From Algoriphagus lutimaris (lineage in GTDB: Bacteria; Bacteroidota; Bacteroidia; Cytophagales; Cyclobacteriaceae): a DNA stretch of 64,000 nt. Location: assembly GCF_017051705.1 (NCBI RefSeq), contig NZ_JAFIDJ010000001.1:744001-808000 (forward strand). The letters are read 5' to 3'. Below the pieces are notes generated by a model. That model was given only the letters and a program-made list of their open reading frames with translations, had not been told where the DNA came from and searched no databases. Position 1 is the stretch's first letter. Every line of letters begins with the position of its first letter. The translations under genes were made by a program, and so were the position numbers. Positions 1 to 8,658 of this stretch are shown here, piece after piece.

Positions 1-2312
1 TTGAGCAGCCCCATATCTATATTTTGCCAAATTAAATTGGCAGATAATCGGTTATCTAGCCATGTCTTCTTGATGTTAATACTTGGTAAGTAGAATCTAG
101 AGTCTACTCCTTGAGCAGTCACTCTTTTGGATAGGTAATTAAGGTTCCCTTGAATACTCCAGTTTTTTTGAAGTGTAAACGTTGTATTGATGGAAAAGGA
201 ATGAACCCAGCTGCTGGTATTGACTGGTTTATTGTCAAAACTACCCTCGATCGAATAATAGTACAAGTTCAGTCCAGCAAACAGTTTCCACCATTCGGTG
301 GGGAAAAGTTCGGCTCCCAAGTCAAATCCAGTAGATTTTCCGGTTCCTACATTGGAGTAAATTCGATTCAAAATGCTGTCATTGTAGACCGTATTTACCC
401 TGTTTACCAGGTTTTTTACTCGAGAATGGTAGGCTGTAGCATAAAAACTATTGGCATTCCAGGTTTTTACAATCCCCAATTCTACCTGATTGATGAATTC
501 AGGAAGTAAATTAGGATCTCCTTGTTCCAGTGTTTCGCTATGTTCCCTTTCCGGAAAGGGATTCATTTTGAACGTAGTGGTTCTTTCTACCCGCTGGCTG
601 AAATTTGCCTTGAATTGCAAACTTTCACTCAATGGAATCCCAATGTTTGCACTGATAAAAGGTCTGATAAAATCATACTGATAAACGGTGTCGATCATTC
701 CTGCTTGATCCTCCAAGTCAAATGATCTATCCATATGTTCTACCCGGACCCCAAATCCATAACTGTATTTTTCTGACTTTTTATCCAACTGTAAATATCC
801 TGCATGGATATTTCTTGTAAGATTCACACTACTTGAAAATTCAGGGATTACGTCAAATTCACCTGTTTCAATATTTTTTCTTTCGTAGAGAAAATCACCT
901 GTATGGTCCAAACTTCTGAATTGGTAACCCGTTAATAATTGTCCGATACTTAATGGTTTAAAACTGTAGTCAACATTGACTCTGACTCCGTGAAGTGGGT
1001 TATCGTTTGTGTTGTAATCTTCTTGGTACACCTTACTGAGGTCAGGATACCCTAGGTTCAAATTACTTGTAGGACCTCCCAACATGCTATATTCATAGAG
1101 GATTGAACTACTGATTTTGGAATCATTTCCGAAAGTATGGGCGTAATCTAAGCTACCCAAAGCCACATCCCCTCGTCGGCTTTGATCATTTGCATTGAAA
1201 TATTGAAATGTGTAAATCCTTTCTCCATTTACGATAGCATGATTGTCATCGTATAAAATGTCTGCAGTTCGAAGCTTGTCTCTGACAGCCCCATAAAATC
1301 CTAATGAGAAACTATTTGCGGCGTTAGGATTGAAACCTATGGTAAACCTTCCAGAATAATTTTTTTCATCAATACTTCTTTCTCCTTGCGAGGGGAATCT
1401 GGTAGTGGTATCACCTGAAATGGTATATACATCTCCTACACGCCTTCCGGCGATGTCGTTTCTTTGATAGCTTGCACCCAAAGAAATGTCCCATTTTCCT
1501 TTGAGGTAGTTTAAATTGAAATCTGCTCCATATCTTTTTGCTCGCTCAGCATTGCCATAATTTTCAATAGGAGGAAAACCTAATCTGGAATTGAATTGGA
1601 CATAAAGTCCATCTGCAGTTCCAGATTTGGTAATGACATTGATCATTCCTGCTTTGCCTTCTGAATCATACTGAGCAGAAGGTGAAGAGATCCAATCTAT
1701 TTTTTCAATACTATTTGCAGGCAATTGGCTTAAAAAGGAAATAGGATCTGATTGGATGGGTTTTCCGTTGAGCATAACTACAAAACCGCTTGTTCCCCGG
1801 ATGGTAATAGTACCCATCGCATCAATGGCTACCCCTGGTAAGTTTTTTAAAATATCACTGGCAGTTCCTCCTTGCGCTGCTTGAAAATTATCGGCAGCAT
1901 AACTCTGCTTCTCCAGTTGGAAATTGGTACTGAGCTTTTGTCCTTTTACTTCGATTCCTTCCAAGGTGGTTTCATCGGGTTCTAAGCTGATGATCCCAAA
2001 ATTTCTGTTCTCATTTTTTGCCAGATTAAAAATTAATGATTCTTTGGTTTGGTAACCAATAAAACTGACTTTTAAGAAATAGGACCCTGGTTTGAGTTTT
2101 TCAAGTTGAAATAGCCCGCCAACATCTGAAATGCTCCCATCGATCAAACTGCTATCAGTAGCTGAAAAAATTGAAATGCTACTATACTCCAATGGAATAT
2201 TGGTTTTTGCATCGTGAACAATTCCTGAAATACTGGACTGGGCAAACGAGACGAATGAGCCAAAAAACAGGTTAAGAAATACGATAAAACAAGGAAGGTC
2301 TAATCTTGACAT
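1..2312 (-). CDS. TonB-dependent outer membrane receptor (partial, C-terminus outside window)
   Basis: The minus-strand reading frame is open from the ATG at 2312 to the window edge, giving about 770 residues without the C-terminal end. A hydrophobic signal peptide ending near FVSFAQS is followed by a carboxypeptidase-like regulatory domain (roughly residues 28-110, with the motif GSYFLKVSFIGYQ). A plug domain follows (roughly 135-230), with SDILKNLPGV, ITIRGTSG and SIEKIDWISSPSAQYDSEG. The rest is rich in aromatic, alternating beta-strand sequence of the outer-membrane-barrel family. Such receptors import siderophores, vitamins or oligosaccharides using the TonB/ExbBD system. No SusD partner is visible, so the substrate cannot be named. 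The family call is firm; the substrate is unknown. Confidence 0.93.
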   Translation of the reverse strand, partial: MSRLDLPCFIVFLNLFFGSFVSFAQSSISGIVHDAKTNIPLEYSSISIFSATDSSLIDGSISDVGGLFQLEKLKPGSYFLKVSFIGYQTKESLIFNLAKNENRNFGIISLEPDETTLEGIEVKGQKLSTNFQLEKQSYAADNFQAAQGGTASDILKNLPGVAIDAMGTITIRGTSGFVVMLNGKPIQSDPISFLSQLPANSIEKIDWISSPSAQYDSEGKAGMINVITKSGTADGLYVQFNSRLGFPPIENYGNAERAKRYGADFNLNYLKGKWDISLGASYQRNDIAGRRVGDVYTISGDTTTRFPSQGERSIDEKNYSGRFTIGFNPNAANSFSLGFYGAVRDKLRTADILYDDNHAIVNGERIYTFQYFNANDQSRRGDVALGSLDYAHTFGNDSKISSSILYEYSMLGGPTSNLNLGYPDLSKVYQEDYNTNDNPLHGVRVNVDYSFKPLSIGQLLTGYQFRSLDHTGDFLYERKNIETGEFDVIPEFSSSVNLTRNIHAGYLQLDKKSEKYSYGFGVRVEHMDRSFDLEDQAGMIDTVYQYDFIRPFISANIGIPLSESLQFKANFSQRVERTTTFKMNPFPEREHSETLEQGDPNLLPEFINQVELGIVKTWNANSFYATAYHSRVKNLVNRVNTVYNDSILNRIYSNVGTGKSTGFDLGAELFPTEWWKLFAGLNLYYYSIEGSFDNKPVNTSSWVHSFSINTTFTLQKNWSIQGNLNYLSKRVTAQGVDSRFYLPSINIKKTWLDNRLSANLIWQNIDMGLL

Positions 2313-2458
2313 ATATCAAAATTACAATACTCCCCATTCATTATTATTTTTTTATTTGGTGAATGGTTCAAATTTCATTTGAATATTTTTAGAAACTCCC
2401 TTTTCCAAAACAGGATATTATTTAAGAAGTTGGTTTTTAGTAAGATCTTCACAATAAA

Positions 2459-2480
2459 ACCCAGGGTTTTGGCTCTGGGT
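2459..2480 (-). terminator. Possible terminator downstream of the malonate operon
   Basis: Read on the minus strand, a 6-bp stem (ACCCAG with CTGGGT) and a 10-base loop are followed by TTTTATTG. It lies beyond madM and the regulator remnant and upstream of the receptor gene, so it could end the malonate transcript. The stem is short, so confidence is low. Confidence 0.35.
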
Positions 2481-2566
2481 CAAATTGGTTTAGATTTAAA
2501 TTTATACCGATTGTTTACTGAGGTAAATCATTAGAAGTGATTAAAAAGGCGGCTTCGATAACCGCA

Positions 2567-2985
2567 ATGATGATGGCAGAAAATGAATGCCCATTGAATG
2601 TGCCATGAATGCTAAAGCGAAAGTGATTCCAAAACCTGCGTAAGCTTATTCCTTGAGGGATTTTGGAGAAAAGGGTAGAAGGAATACCAGGATTCTGAGG
2701 ATTTTCCAAAGTTTAATTCCTCTCTGAATTATTCATGAAAACTTGAGAGAAGCAACGGGAATTACAAATAGGATACTTTCCAAAGAATTAAGAGATTTTG
2801 AACTAAATCACCTGGTCGAAAGAAAGTTGTATGATACCTTTCCGGTAACTGTAGCTTACACAAAGACTGAATATGGGGAAACATTGAAAGGATTAATCGC
2901 ATCGTTCTATGAATGGGGAAGCAATCCAATAAAAATGAAATTAAACTATGAAAAAGAAGAGGAAAAAATCAATTCATCCCATTGA
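2567..2985 (+). pseudogene. Decayed HxlR-family transcriptional regulator
   Basis: The C-terminal half of an HxlR winged-helix regulator is readable at 2734-2985: ENLREATGITNRILSKELRD, then HLVERKLYDTFPVTVAYT and a terminal YEWG. This matches the family pattern for the recognition helix, the wing and the final WG. Upstream, a start at 2567-2575 gives MMMAENECP, and the family's N-terminal CPIE..MN motif continues only after a one-base shift. Further fragments resembling the middle of the domain are in other frames, with stops between. The segment is about 420 bases, close to a full HxlR gene of about 110-120 codons. I read it as a gene broken by several indels. A shorter product starting at TTG 2743 would lack most of the DNA-binding domain. 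Confidence 0.7.
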
Positions 2986-3744
2986 TTAACTGAAGAGCGT
3001 AAGGATATAATAGAATAGAGAAGGGCAAAGTAAACAGCCTACCCCTGTATAAAAGGTAGCTGTAACTGCTCCGTAAGGCACTAATTTCGGATCAGTTGCT
3101 GCAAGTCCAGCAGCCACCCCACTGGAAGTACCCATGATCCCACCATAGGCCATCGCTGATCCTGGAGATTCCAGCCCTATTTTTTTAGCCAGTATTGGGG
3201 TGAAAATAGTTACCGCAATGGTCTTTACTACTCCTGCTGCAATGCTCAGAGCAATAACTTCCGAACTTGCCCCAAGCGCCGCACCTGTTACTGGTCCTAC
3301 TATATAAGTACAGGCACCTGCTCCAATCGTGCACAAACTGACGGCATCTCGATACCCCCAAATCCAAGCGATTGCTACTCCGGAAACAAAAAAGATCAGG
3401 ATTCCGAAAAGCAAAGAAACCAATCCTAATATCCCTGACTTTTTAACCAAAAGAAAACTTGCTCCCATAGCCGTGGCTACTATCGCAAAGTCACGAAACA
3501 TGGAGCCACCCAAAATCCCAACTCCTTTGAAAATTTCAATATCTGCGATACCTTTTGAACCATCTGTAAACACACCTCCTATATATCCTAGAACCAAACC
3601 TAAAAAAATAGCGATGGCAGAACCAGGTATTCTTGAGTTTAGGAATTTCTTTGAAAATTGATCGGATAAAAAAGCTAGGATTCCGACCACCAGGAAGCCA
3701 ACTATCAAAGCATTTTTATCGATCACTTTTAGAAGTTCTTCCAT
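2986..3744 (-). CDS. madM: Malonate transporter subunit MadM
   Basis: The 252-residue protein is almost entirely hydrophobic, with about eight to ten membrane segments and glycine- and alanine-rich stretches (GTSSGVAAGLAATDPKLVPYGA near residue 205, CTIGAGACTYIVGPVTGAALG near 140). Length and composition match MadM, the larger subunit of the two-component MadLM malonate:sodium symporter. The gene starts 4 bases after the end of the MadL-like gene, and MadM is always found beside MadL in known systems. It lies downstream of a malonyl-CoA synthetase-like gene, so imported malonate would be activated directly. The substrate is inferred from family and context. Confidence 0.82.
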   Translation of the reverse strand: MEELLKVIDKNALIVGFLVVGILAFLSDQFSKKFLNSRIPGSAIAIFLGLVLGYIGGVFTDGSKGIADIEIFKGVGILGGSMFRDFAIVATAMGASFLLVKKSGILGLVSLLFGILIFFVSGVAIAWIWGYRDAVSLCTIGAGACTYIVGPVTGAALGASSEVIALSIAAGVVKTIAVTIFTPILAKKIGLESPGSAMAYGGIMGTSSGVAAGLAATDPKLVPYGAVTATFYTGVGCLLCPSLFYYILTLFS

Positions 3745-3748
3745 GCTG

Positions 3749-4105
3749 TTAATGCTTAAATGTTTTCATTAAGAAAGGGAAAAAAGCAAAACCCAAAATA
3801 ACAGGAAGGATTCCTACTAAAATGGCCAGGTTACCACTCGAAATCGCAGATTTAATATTCAGGCTGGCGGCCATCGCTATGACTACAGGGATGTACATTT
3901 TATTCCAGAAATCTATCCCTAAAATCATTTCAGCTTTCCACCAACCCTTTCTTTCAAAAACCTCTTTTAGAAGCATTAGAATCAACATGGCAAAACCAAC
4001 ACCACCAACATTGGAATTGATCCCCATTAATTTCCCGAGGAGTTCCCCTAACCATTGGCCGGTAATAAATGAAAAGGAAAGAATGGCAAGTCCGTAAATG
4101 ATCAT
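3749..4105 (-). CDS. madL: Malonate transporter subunit MadL
   Basis: The 118-residue membrane protein has about four hydrophobic segments. It begins MIIYGLAILSFSFITGQWLG and carries LLGKLMGINSNVGGVGFAML, the conserved MadL pattern of a glycine-containing loop after the first helix. Its length is normal for MadL. The start follows the ligase stop by 5 bases and the stop precedes madM by 4 bases, so the three genes should be cotranscribed. With MadM it should form an inner-membrane carrier taking up malonate with sodium ions. Confidence 0.85.
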   Translation of the reverse strand: MIIYGLAILSFSFITGQWLGELLGKLMGINSNVGGVGFAMLILMLLKEVFERKGWWKAEMILGIDFWNKMYIPVVIAMAASLNIKSAISSGNLAILVGILPVILGFAFFPFLMKTFKH

Positions 4106-4110
4106 AGGTG

Positions 4111-5586
4111 TTAGAATAATTTCTTTAATTCATTTTTAGTCACTTTGCCCATGGCATTACGGGGTAGATCATCGAGGATCAAATATTTTCTTGGTGTCTT
4201 ATAAGCAGGCATTCGCTCTCTCATCCATTTAGATAGTTGTTCCAGGTCCATGTTTTCGGAAGTGACCAAAGCAGCAACGATCAATTCTCCCCATTCCTCA
4301 TTAGGTATTCCGATCACTCCACAGTCCTTAATAGAAGGGTGTTTTCTCAATACTTCTTCAATTTCGAGGGCAGAAATTTTGTATCCTCCGGATTTGATGA
4401 TGTCGATTGAGTCCCTTCCCAGGATTCGGTAGTAGCCATCATCCAGAACTGCGATGTCTCCGGTCTTGAACCAACCATCGGGAGTAAAGCTTTTTTGTGT
4501 GGCCTCGGGTTTACCCCAATATTCTTTAAAAACAGAAGGTCCCTTGATGTGAATTTCTCCGGGTTCACCCGATTTAACTAGTTTTTCATCTTCATCTAAA
4601 AGGCAGAGTTCTACCCCTGGTAAAGGCTGACCAATATGACCTGCTCGTCGTTCTCCATCGTAAGGATTGCTGACTGCCATTCCTATTTCTGTCATGCCAT
4701 AGCGCTCCAATAAATAATGTCCAGAAATCTCTTTCCATTTTTCCATGACAGAAACTGGCAAAGCAGCAGAACCAGAAATCATTAAACGGAAGGATTCCAT
4801 GCATTTTTTTAATTCAGCTTGCCTTTCAGGATTATAGCTTTCAAATTCTGAAATGAGTTTGAAGTAAATGGTGGGGACGGCCATGAAAACATTGAGTTTG
4901 CCCGCTTCGAAAATTTCAAAGACCTTTTTGGCATCAAATGGATTTAAAAACTCTACCGTAGCTCCGGACCAAAGGGCGCAGCATAGCACATTGATGATTC
5001 CATGAACATGATGAAGGGGTAAAAGCTCCAAAATGTAATCTTCCGAATTCCAAGCCCAAGCTTTCACTAAAGTACTGATTTGAGACTCTAAATTGGCATG
5101 GGTGGTTAAGACTCCTTTGGGCAAAGAGGTGGTGCCAGAAGTATAGAGAATCATTGCCCCCCTTTCTTTTCCAATTTCAGGAAGAGGCTTTGCCTTCCTA
5201 TTCTGCATTTCTCCTAAAGCTATGAATTTGATTTCTTTATGGTTTCTATAAGGTTGAAGAATGGTTTCATATTCAGGACCTACAATCAGAAATTTAGATT
5301 GCGTATCCTCAATGACGTACTGTAATGAAGGAAAGGGGTAGCTAATGCACAGTGGAACCGCAATTCCTCCGGCTCTCCAGATTCCCCACTGAACAGCCAC
5401 ATAATCAAATCCGGGAGCCACCATAAAAGCTACTCTTTCTTGATGGAGGTCTTTGCTTTCACCCAATAAAAAATTGGAAATCTGCTCGCTCTTTTCTAAT
5501 AATTCTTGATAGGAATATTTATTTGGCCCTTCAACGATGGCAGTTTTACTTGGAGTTAGCTTTGCTTTTTCAAACAGATGAAGCAT
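4111..5586 (-). CDS. matB: Malonyl-CoA synthetase-like acyl-CoA ligase (MatB type)
   Basis: A 491-residue ANL-superfamily adenylate-forming enzyme. The phosphate-binding motif LYTSGTTSLPKG is near residues 147-158, LLPLHHVHGIINVL near 190, the adenine-binding YGMTEIGM near 297, the hinge GWFKTGD near 370 and the catalytic-lysine segment PRNAMGKVTKNEL at the C-terminus. The HHVHG and RNAMGKV patterns fit malonyl-CoA synthetases (MatB, ACSF3) better than acetyl- or long-chain-acyl-CoA ligases. It would make malonyl-CoA from malonate, CoA and ATP in the cytoplasm. It is first in an operon with madL and madM, which supports malonate as substrate. No malonyl-CoA decarboxylase is in the window. Confidence 0.85.
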   Translation of the reverse strand: MLHLFEKAKLTPSKTAIVEGPNKYSYQELLEKSEQISNFLLGESKDLHQERVAFMVAPGFDYVAVQWGIWRAGGIAVPLCISYPFPSLQYVIEDTQSKFLIVGPEYETILQPYRNHKEIKFIALGEMQNRKAKPLPEIGKERGAMILYTSGTTSLPKGVLTTHANLESQISTLVKAWAWNSEDYILELLPLHHVHGIINVLCCALWSGATVEFLNPFDAKKVFEIFEAGKLNVFMAVPTIYFKLISEFESYNPERQAELKKCMESFRLMISGSAALPVSVMEKWKEISGHYLLERYGMTEIGMAVSNPYDGERRAGHIGQPLPGVELCLLDEDEKLVKSGEPGEIHIKGPSVFKEYWGKPEATQKSFTPDGWFKTGDIAVLDDGYYRILGRDSIDIIKSGGYKISALEIEEVLRKHPSIKDCGVIGIPNEEWGELIVAALVTSENMDLEQLSKWMRERMPAYKTPRKYLILDDLPRNAMGKVTKNELKKLF

Positions 5587-5645
5587 ATAAAATCAGGAGT
5601 ATTGTTATTGTTTCAAATTGAAATATAGAATCAAAAGCTTCAATA

Positions 5646-5681
5646 ATAAAAAAACACGTCATAGGAATTTCCATGACGTGT
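5646..5681 (-). terminator. Rho-independent terminator of the M1 peptidase gene
   Basis: A 9-bp perfect stem (ACACGTCAT at 5654-5662, ATGACGTGT at 5673-5681) is followed on the minus strand by a run of T residues. It lies about 50 bases after the stop of the M1 peptidase gene and before the ligase gene, so it separates the two minus-strand transcription units. Confidence 0.8.
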
Positions 5682-5732
5682 GAAATTTTACTTGAATGGG
5701 TTAGATCTATATATCTTTTTTAGTTTAGTTTT

Positions 5733-7424
5733 TTACCTGCCAGAAATATTCATCATCCCAACATAAAAATTTGTATCAACAGACAATCTTTCAACGCCAG
5801 TATCCAAATCTATACTTGCCCATCGGGTAGTGGGTTTTAACCAAAGCTCTTGACCTGTGTTAAATTTTATTTTAACGGGCATGTCAAAAGTCATTAAGGA
5901 ATTTTCCCATCTGAAATTTAATTTATTTCCTTCCAAGTAGTAGCTAAAAATTGGAATCCTTACATCTCTCAAATATTGGTCAAATACGGAAGATAAATTG
6001 ATGTTTGCTTGGGTGCTGATGTATGTTTCGATCTGATTACTGGTAACTGTCTGGTGGTAAAACTCCTGATTTAAGCCTCTCAGAATCTGTCGCCATTTTT
6101 CATCGTCATTCACTAATTGTCGAATCGTATGAAGCATATTTGCTCCCTTGTAATACATGTCTCCAGAACCTTCTTGATTGACTCCATAAGGACCTATGAT
6201 AGGAATGTCATTATTAATGTTTTTACGGGTTCCCAAGACATAATCTCTGCTGGCTTCTTTTCCATAATAATAGTCAAGAAAAAGATTTTCTGAGTATGCA
6301 GTAAAGCTTTCGTGAATCCACATATCTGCCACATCCTTGTAAGTGATGTTATTGGCAAACCACTCATGTCCTGATTCATGGATAATGATAAAATCGAATT
6401 TTAATCCCCAGCCAGTTCCGCTTAGGTCCCTTCCTAAATAACCATTCGCATAATTGTTTCCATAAGTCACTGAACTCTGATGCTCCATCCCTAGGTAGGG
6501 AGTTTCCACTAATTTGTAACTATCCTCATAGAAAGGGTAGGGACCAAACCAGTATTCAAAAGCTTTCATCATCTTTGGGGCATCTTTGAATTGACTTTTT
6601 GCTTTTTCTAGATTTTCGCGCAGGACATAATACTCCATATCCAATATGCCTTTCTCCCCTTCGTATTTGTCGAAGAAATGGACATAATCTCCAATATTGA
6701 TATTGACTCCGTAGTTATTGATCGGATTTTTTACTTCCCAATGATAGGTCTTGGTTTTTGCCTTTTTATTATGTTCTGTTTTGATCAATCTGCCATTGGA
6801 AACATCCATTAGATTTTCTGGAACTTCTACTGAGATCAACACCCCTTGATCCGGCTCATCTGCAGCATAGTCTTTATTTGGCCACCAGATACTAGCTCCT
6901 ATACCTTGATTTGAATTTGCTATAAATGGAAGTCCATTACTGTCCTGACTCCAGGTCAACCCACCATCCCAGGGAGGTCGAACAGCTATAACTGGTGAAC
7001 CTTCAAATTGTAGTTCTACTTGGTAGCTTTTGCCTATCTCCTGAGGTTCTTTAATATTGATTAGATAAGAGTAGCCATCTTTTATGAAGGAAAGTTCCTT
7101 GCCATTTTGGACTGCATTGATAAGAACCATCGGCTCTTGCAATTCAATTTGAAACCGCTGTGATTCTGAAATAACTTGATAAGTTACCGTATTGGAACCT
7201 TTGATAGTTTTGGTTTCAGGGGCAACTTTGATGTCTAAATGATAATGTTTTAAATCCCACCAAGCCCGGTCTTTTGTATTACTTCCCCGAAGCGTGTCTT
7301 GATGTGTAAATTCTTGGGAAGATCTAAAAATTTGTGCTTTTACTTCATTTGTCAGTAGAAATATGAAAGCTAGAAATGATATAGCTTTTGCAAGTTGGAT
7401 GTTGAAGAAGTGAAGTTTATGCAT
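5733..7424 (-). CDS. Secreted M1-family zinc aminopeptidase
   Basis: The 563-residue protein has a signal peptide (hydrophobic 12-28, cleavage near VKAQ). The M1 zinc site HESGH (about 348-352) is followed by the third ligand in MWIHES, 18 residues on, and preceded by the substrate-recognition motif GMEH (about 309-312), a variant of GAMEN. The catalytic tyrosine is probably in DMYYKGANML. It should remove N-terminal residues from peptides outside the cytoplasm. It is shorter than the 850-residue PepN type because it lacks the large C-terminal helical domain, which is usual for secreted Bacteroidota members. It is transcribed alone, with its own terminator. Confidence 0.92.
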   Translation of the reverse strand: MHKLHFFNIQLAKAISFLAFIFLLTNEVKAQIFRSSQEFTHQDTLRGSNTKDRAWWDLKHYHLDIKVAPETKTIKGSNTVTYQVISESQRFQIELQEPMVLINAVQNGKELSFIKDGYSYLINIKEPQEIGKSYQVELQFEGSPVIAVRPPWDGGLTWSQDSNGLPFIANSNQGIGASIWWPNKDYAADEPDQGVLISVEVPENLMDVSNGRLIKTEHNKKAKTKTYHWEVKNPINNYGVNINIGDYVHFFDKYEGEKGILDMEYYVLRENLEKAKSQFKDAPKMMKAFEYWFGPYPFYEDSYKLVETPYLGMEHQSSVTYGNNYANGYLGRDLSGTGWGLKFDFIIIHESGHEWFANNITYKDVADMWIHESFTAYSENLFLDYYYGKEASRDYVLGTRKNINNDIPIIGPYGVNQEGSGDMYYKGANMLHTIRQLVNDDEKWRQILRGLNQEFYHQTVTSNQIETYISTQANINLSSVFDQYLRDVRIPIFSYYLEGNKLNFRWENSLMTFDMPVKIKFNTGQELWLKPTTRWASIDLDTGVERLSVDTNFYVGMMNISGR

Positions 7425-7559
7425 GTATAGGTTTACTTTTAAAGGTTGAAATTAAGCATGATCTATAGAATTTAAATCGAGGTTTTATTTTTTAGGGAAA
7501 ATTTAAGTTTGTAAGCTGAATTAATACAATTAGTTTCAAGTTTAGAAAATTGTCCTTTA

Positions 7560-8474
7560 ATGAAAATCGTATTTTTTACCCAAAGTAATTGGTGCATTCC
7601 AACCATTCAACATTTCAAAGATATTTACGAAGTTGTAGGTGTAGTTTCAAAAACTAATCATCCTAATTCAAATGAATTTTTGCTTGAATATTTGAAAGGA
7701 GAGGATATCCCCGTTTTTAATTGGCAAAGTTCTGATTTGGAATCCTTGTCATCCAAGCTTTTGGAACTTCAAGTAGATGTGGGTATCAGTTTTGGTTTCT
7801 CTTATAAAATTCCTGCGAGTGTATTTAAAAGTATAAAAGAGGGGGTATTAAATGTGCATTTTGGAAAACTACCGGAGTTTGCTGGACCTGACCCTTTGTT
7901 TTGGGTGATCAAGAATGAAGAGAAAGTAGTAACGATTAGCGTCCATAAAATAAATCAGAAGTGGGATTCCGGAGAATTATTGGTTGAGTTTCCTATTCCT
8001 GTTTTTCCAGGAGAACCTTATGGTTTATTAGCATCTCGACTTTCTGTTTCTTTTCCAAGTAAACTGGAATCCTACTTTTCCGGTCAAATTCAATTTGATC
8101 GAAAGCCCATCGAAGAAAACCTTGAGCCTAAGTCTAAGCCTACTGACGAGATATTAACTATAGATTGGAAAAAGCAGAGAGCAGATGAGGTGGAGGCTTT
8201 GGTAAATGCATCAAATCCTTCTTATGCTGGAGCCATCACTAGTTTTAGAGGTAATCCAATTAAAATCTTGGAAGTAAGTCCTGCTGATGTAAATATTACC
8301 GGAATTTTTGCACCAGGCTCCATAGTTTATGCTGATCCCAATTACGGGATATTCGTTCTATGTGCAGACATGAAGTATTTAAGAATAAATATTTTACAGT
8401 TAGAAGGCACTATAATTTCTGGACAAAAATTAGCGGCAATGGGAGTGAATACCTATGAAAAATTTGGTGTTTAG
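7560..8474 (+). CDS. Formyltransferase-family protein (methionyl-tRNA/sugar formyltransferase-like)
   Basis: A 304-residue protein with the formyltransferase fold. The N-terminal Rossmann part starts MKIVFFTQS, the catalytic segment NVHFGKLPEFAGPDP (about residues 98-112) supplies the Asn and His of the N-x-H pair, and WDSGELL (about 137) supplies the Asp. A C-terminal domain follows. The classical SLLP motif of Fmt is changed to GKLP and the N-terminus is divergent, so I doubt it is the housekeeping Fmt. These enzymes move a formyl group from 10-formyltetrahydrofolate to an amino group on Met-tRNA or on an amino sugar. It precedes the tail-collar and adhesin genes on the same strand, after a 184-base spacer, so a role in modifying a surface glycan or the neighbouring proteins is possible but unproven. 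Confidence 0.72.
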   Translation: MKIVFFTQSNWCIPTIQHFKDIYEVVGVVSKTNHPNSNEFLLEYLKGEDIPVFNWQSSDLESLSSKLLELQVDVGISFGFSYKIPASVFKSIKEGVLNVHFGKLPEFAGPDPLFWVIKNEEKVVTISVHKINQKWDSGELLVEFPIPVFPGEPYGLLASRLSVSFPSKLESYFSGQIQFDRKPIEENLEPKSKPTDEILTIDWKKQRADEVEALVNASNPSYAGAITSFRGNPIKILEVSPADVNITGIFAPGSIVYADPNYGIFVLCADMKYLRINILQLEGTIISGQKLAAMGVNTYEKFGV

Positions 8475-8622
8475 ACTGTCTTTACCAGTATGATGTATAA
8501 TTTTTTAATTAATAGTTGAATCGTAACACAATAAATAAGATATTAGCTAATGTATTAACTTTTACGTTATTGAATATTTTTGGGATTGCCAATTTTTTTT
8601 CTGATTTTTCTTAAGAATTGAG

Positions 8623-8656
8623 GTTAATATTTTTAATTGAAGTTAATATTTTTAAT
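8623..8656 (+). repeat. Short tandem repeat upstream of the Tat-signal gene
   Basis: The 15-base string GTTAATATTTTTAAT occurs at 8623-8637 and again at 8642-8656, a 19-base period ending just before the ATG at 8659. It could be a regulator site, part of the leader, or simply low-complexity AT sequence. Confidence 0.5.
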
Positions 8657-8658
8657 AA

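Noticed and set aside
150-725. Plus-strand open frames of 60-120 codons at the left end
   Set aside because: They lie inside the TonB receptor on the opposite strand, whose frame is open throughout and has plug and barrel motifs; the plus-strand translations have no recognisable motifs.
2515-2709. Minus-strand frame of 64 codons in the HxlR relic
   Set aside because: The translation has no domain character and the opposite strand explains the segment as a decayed regulator.
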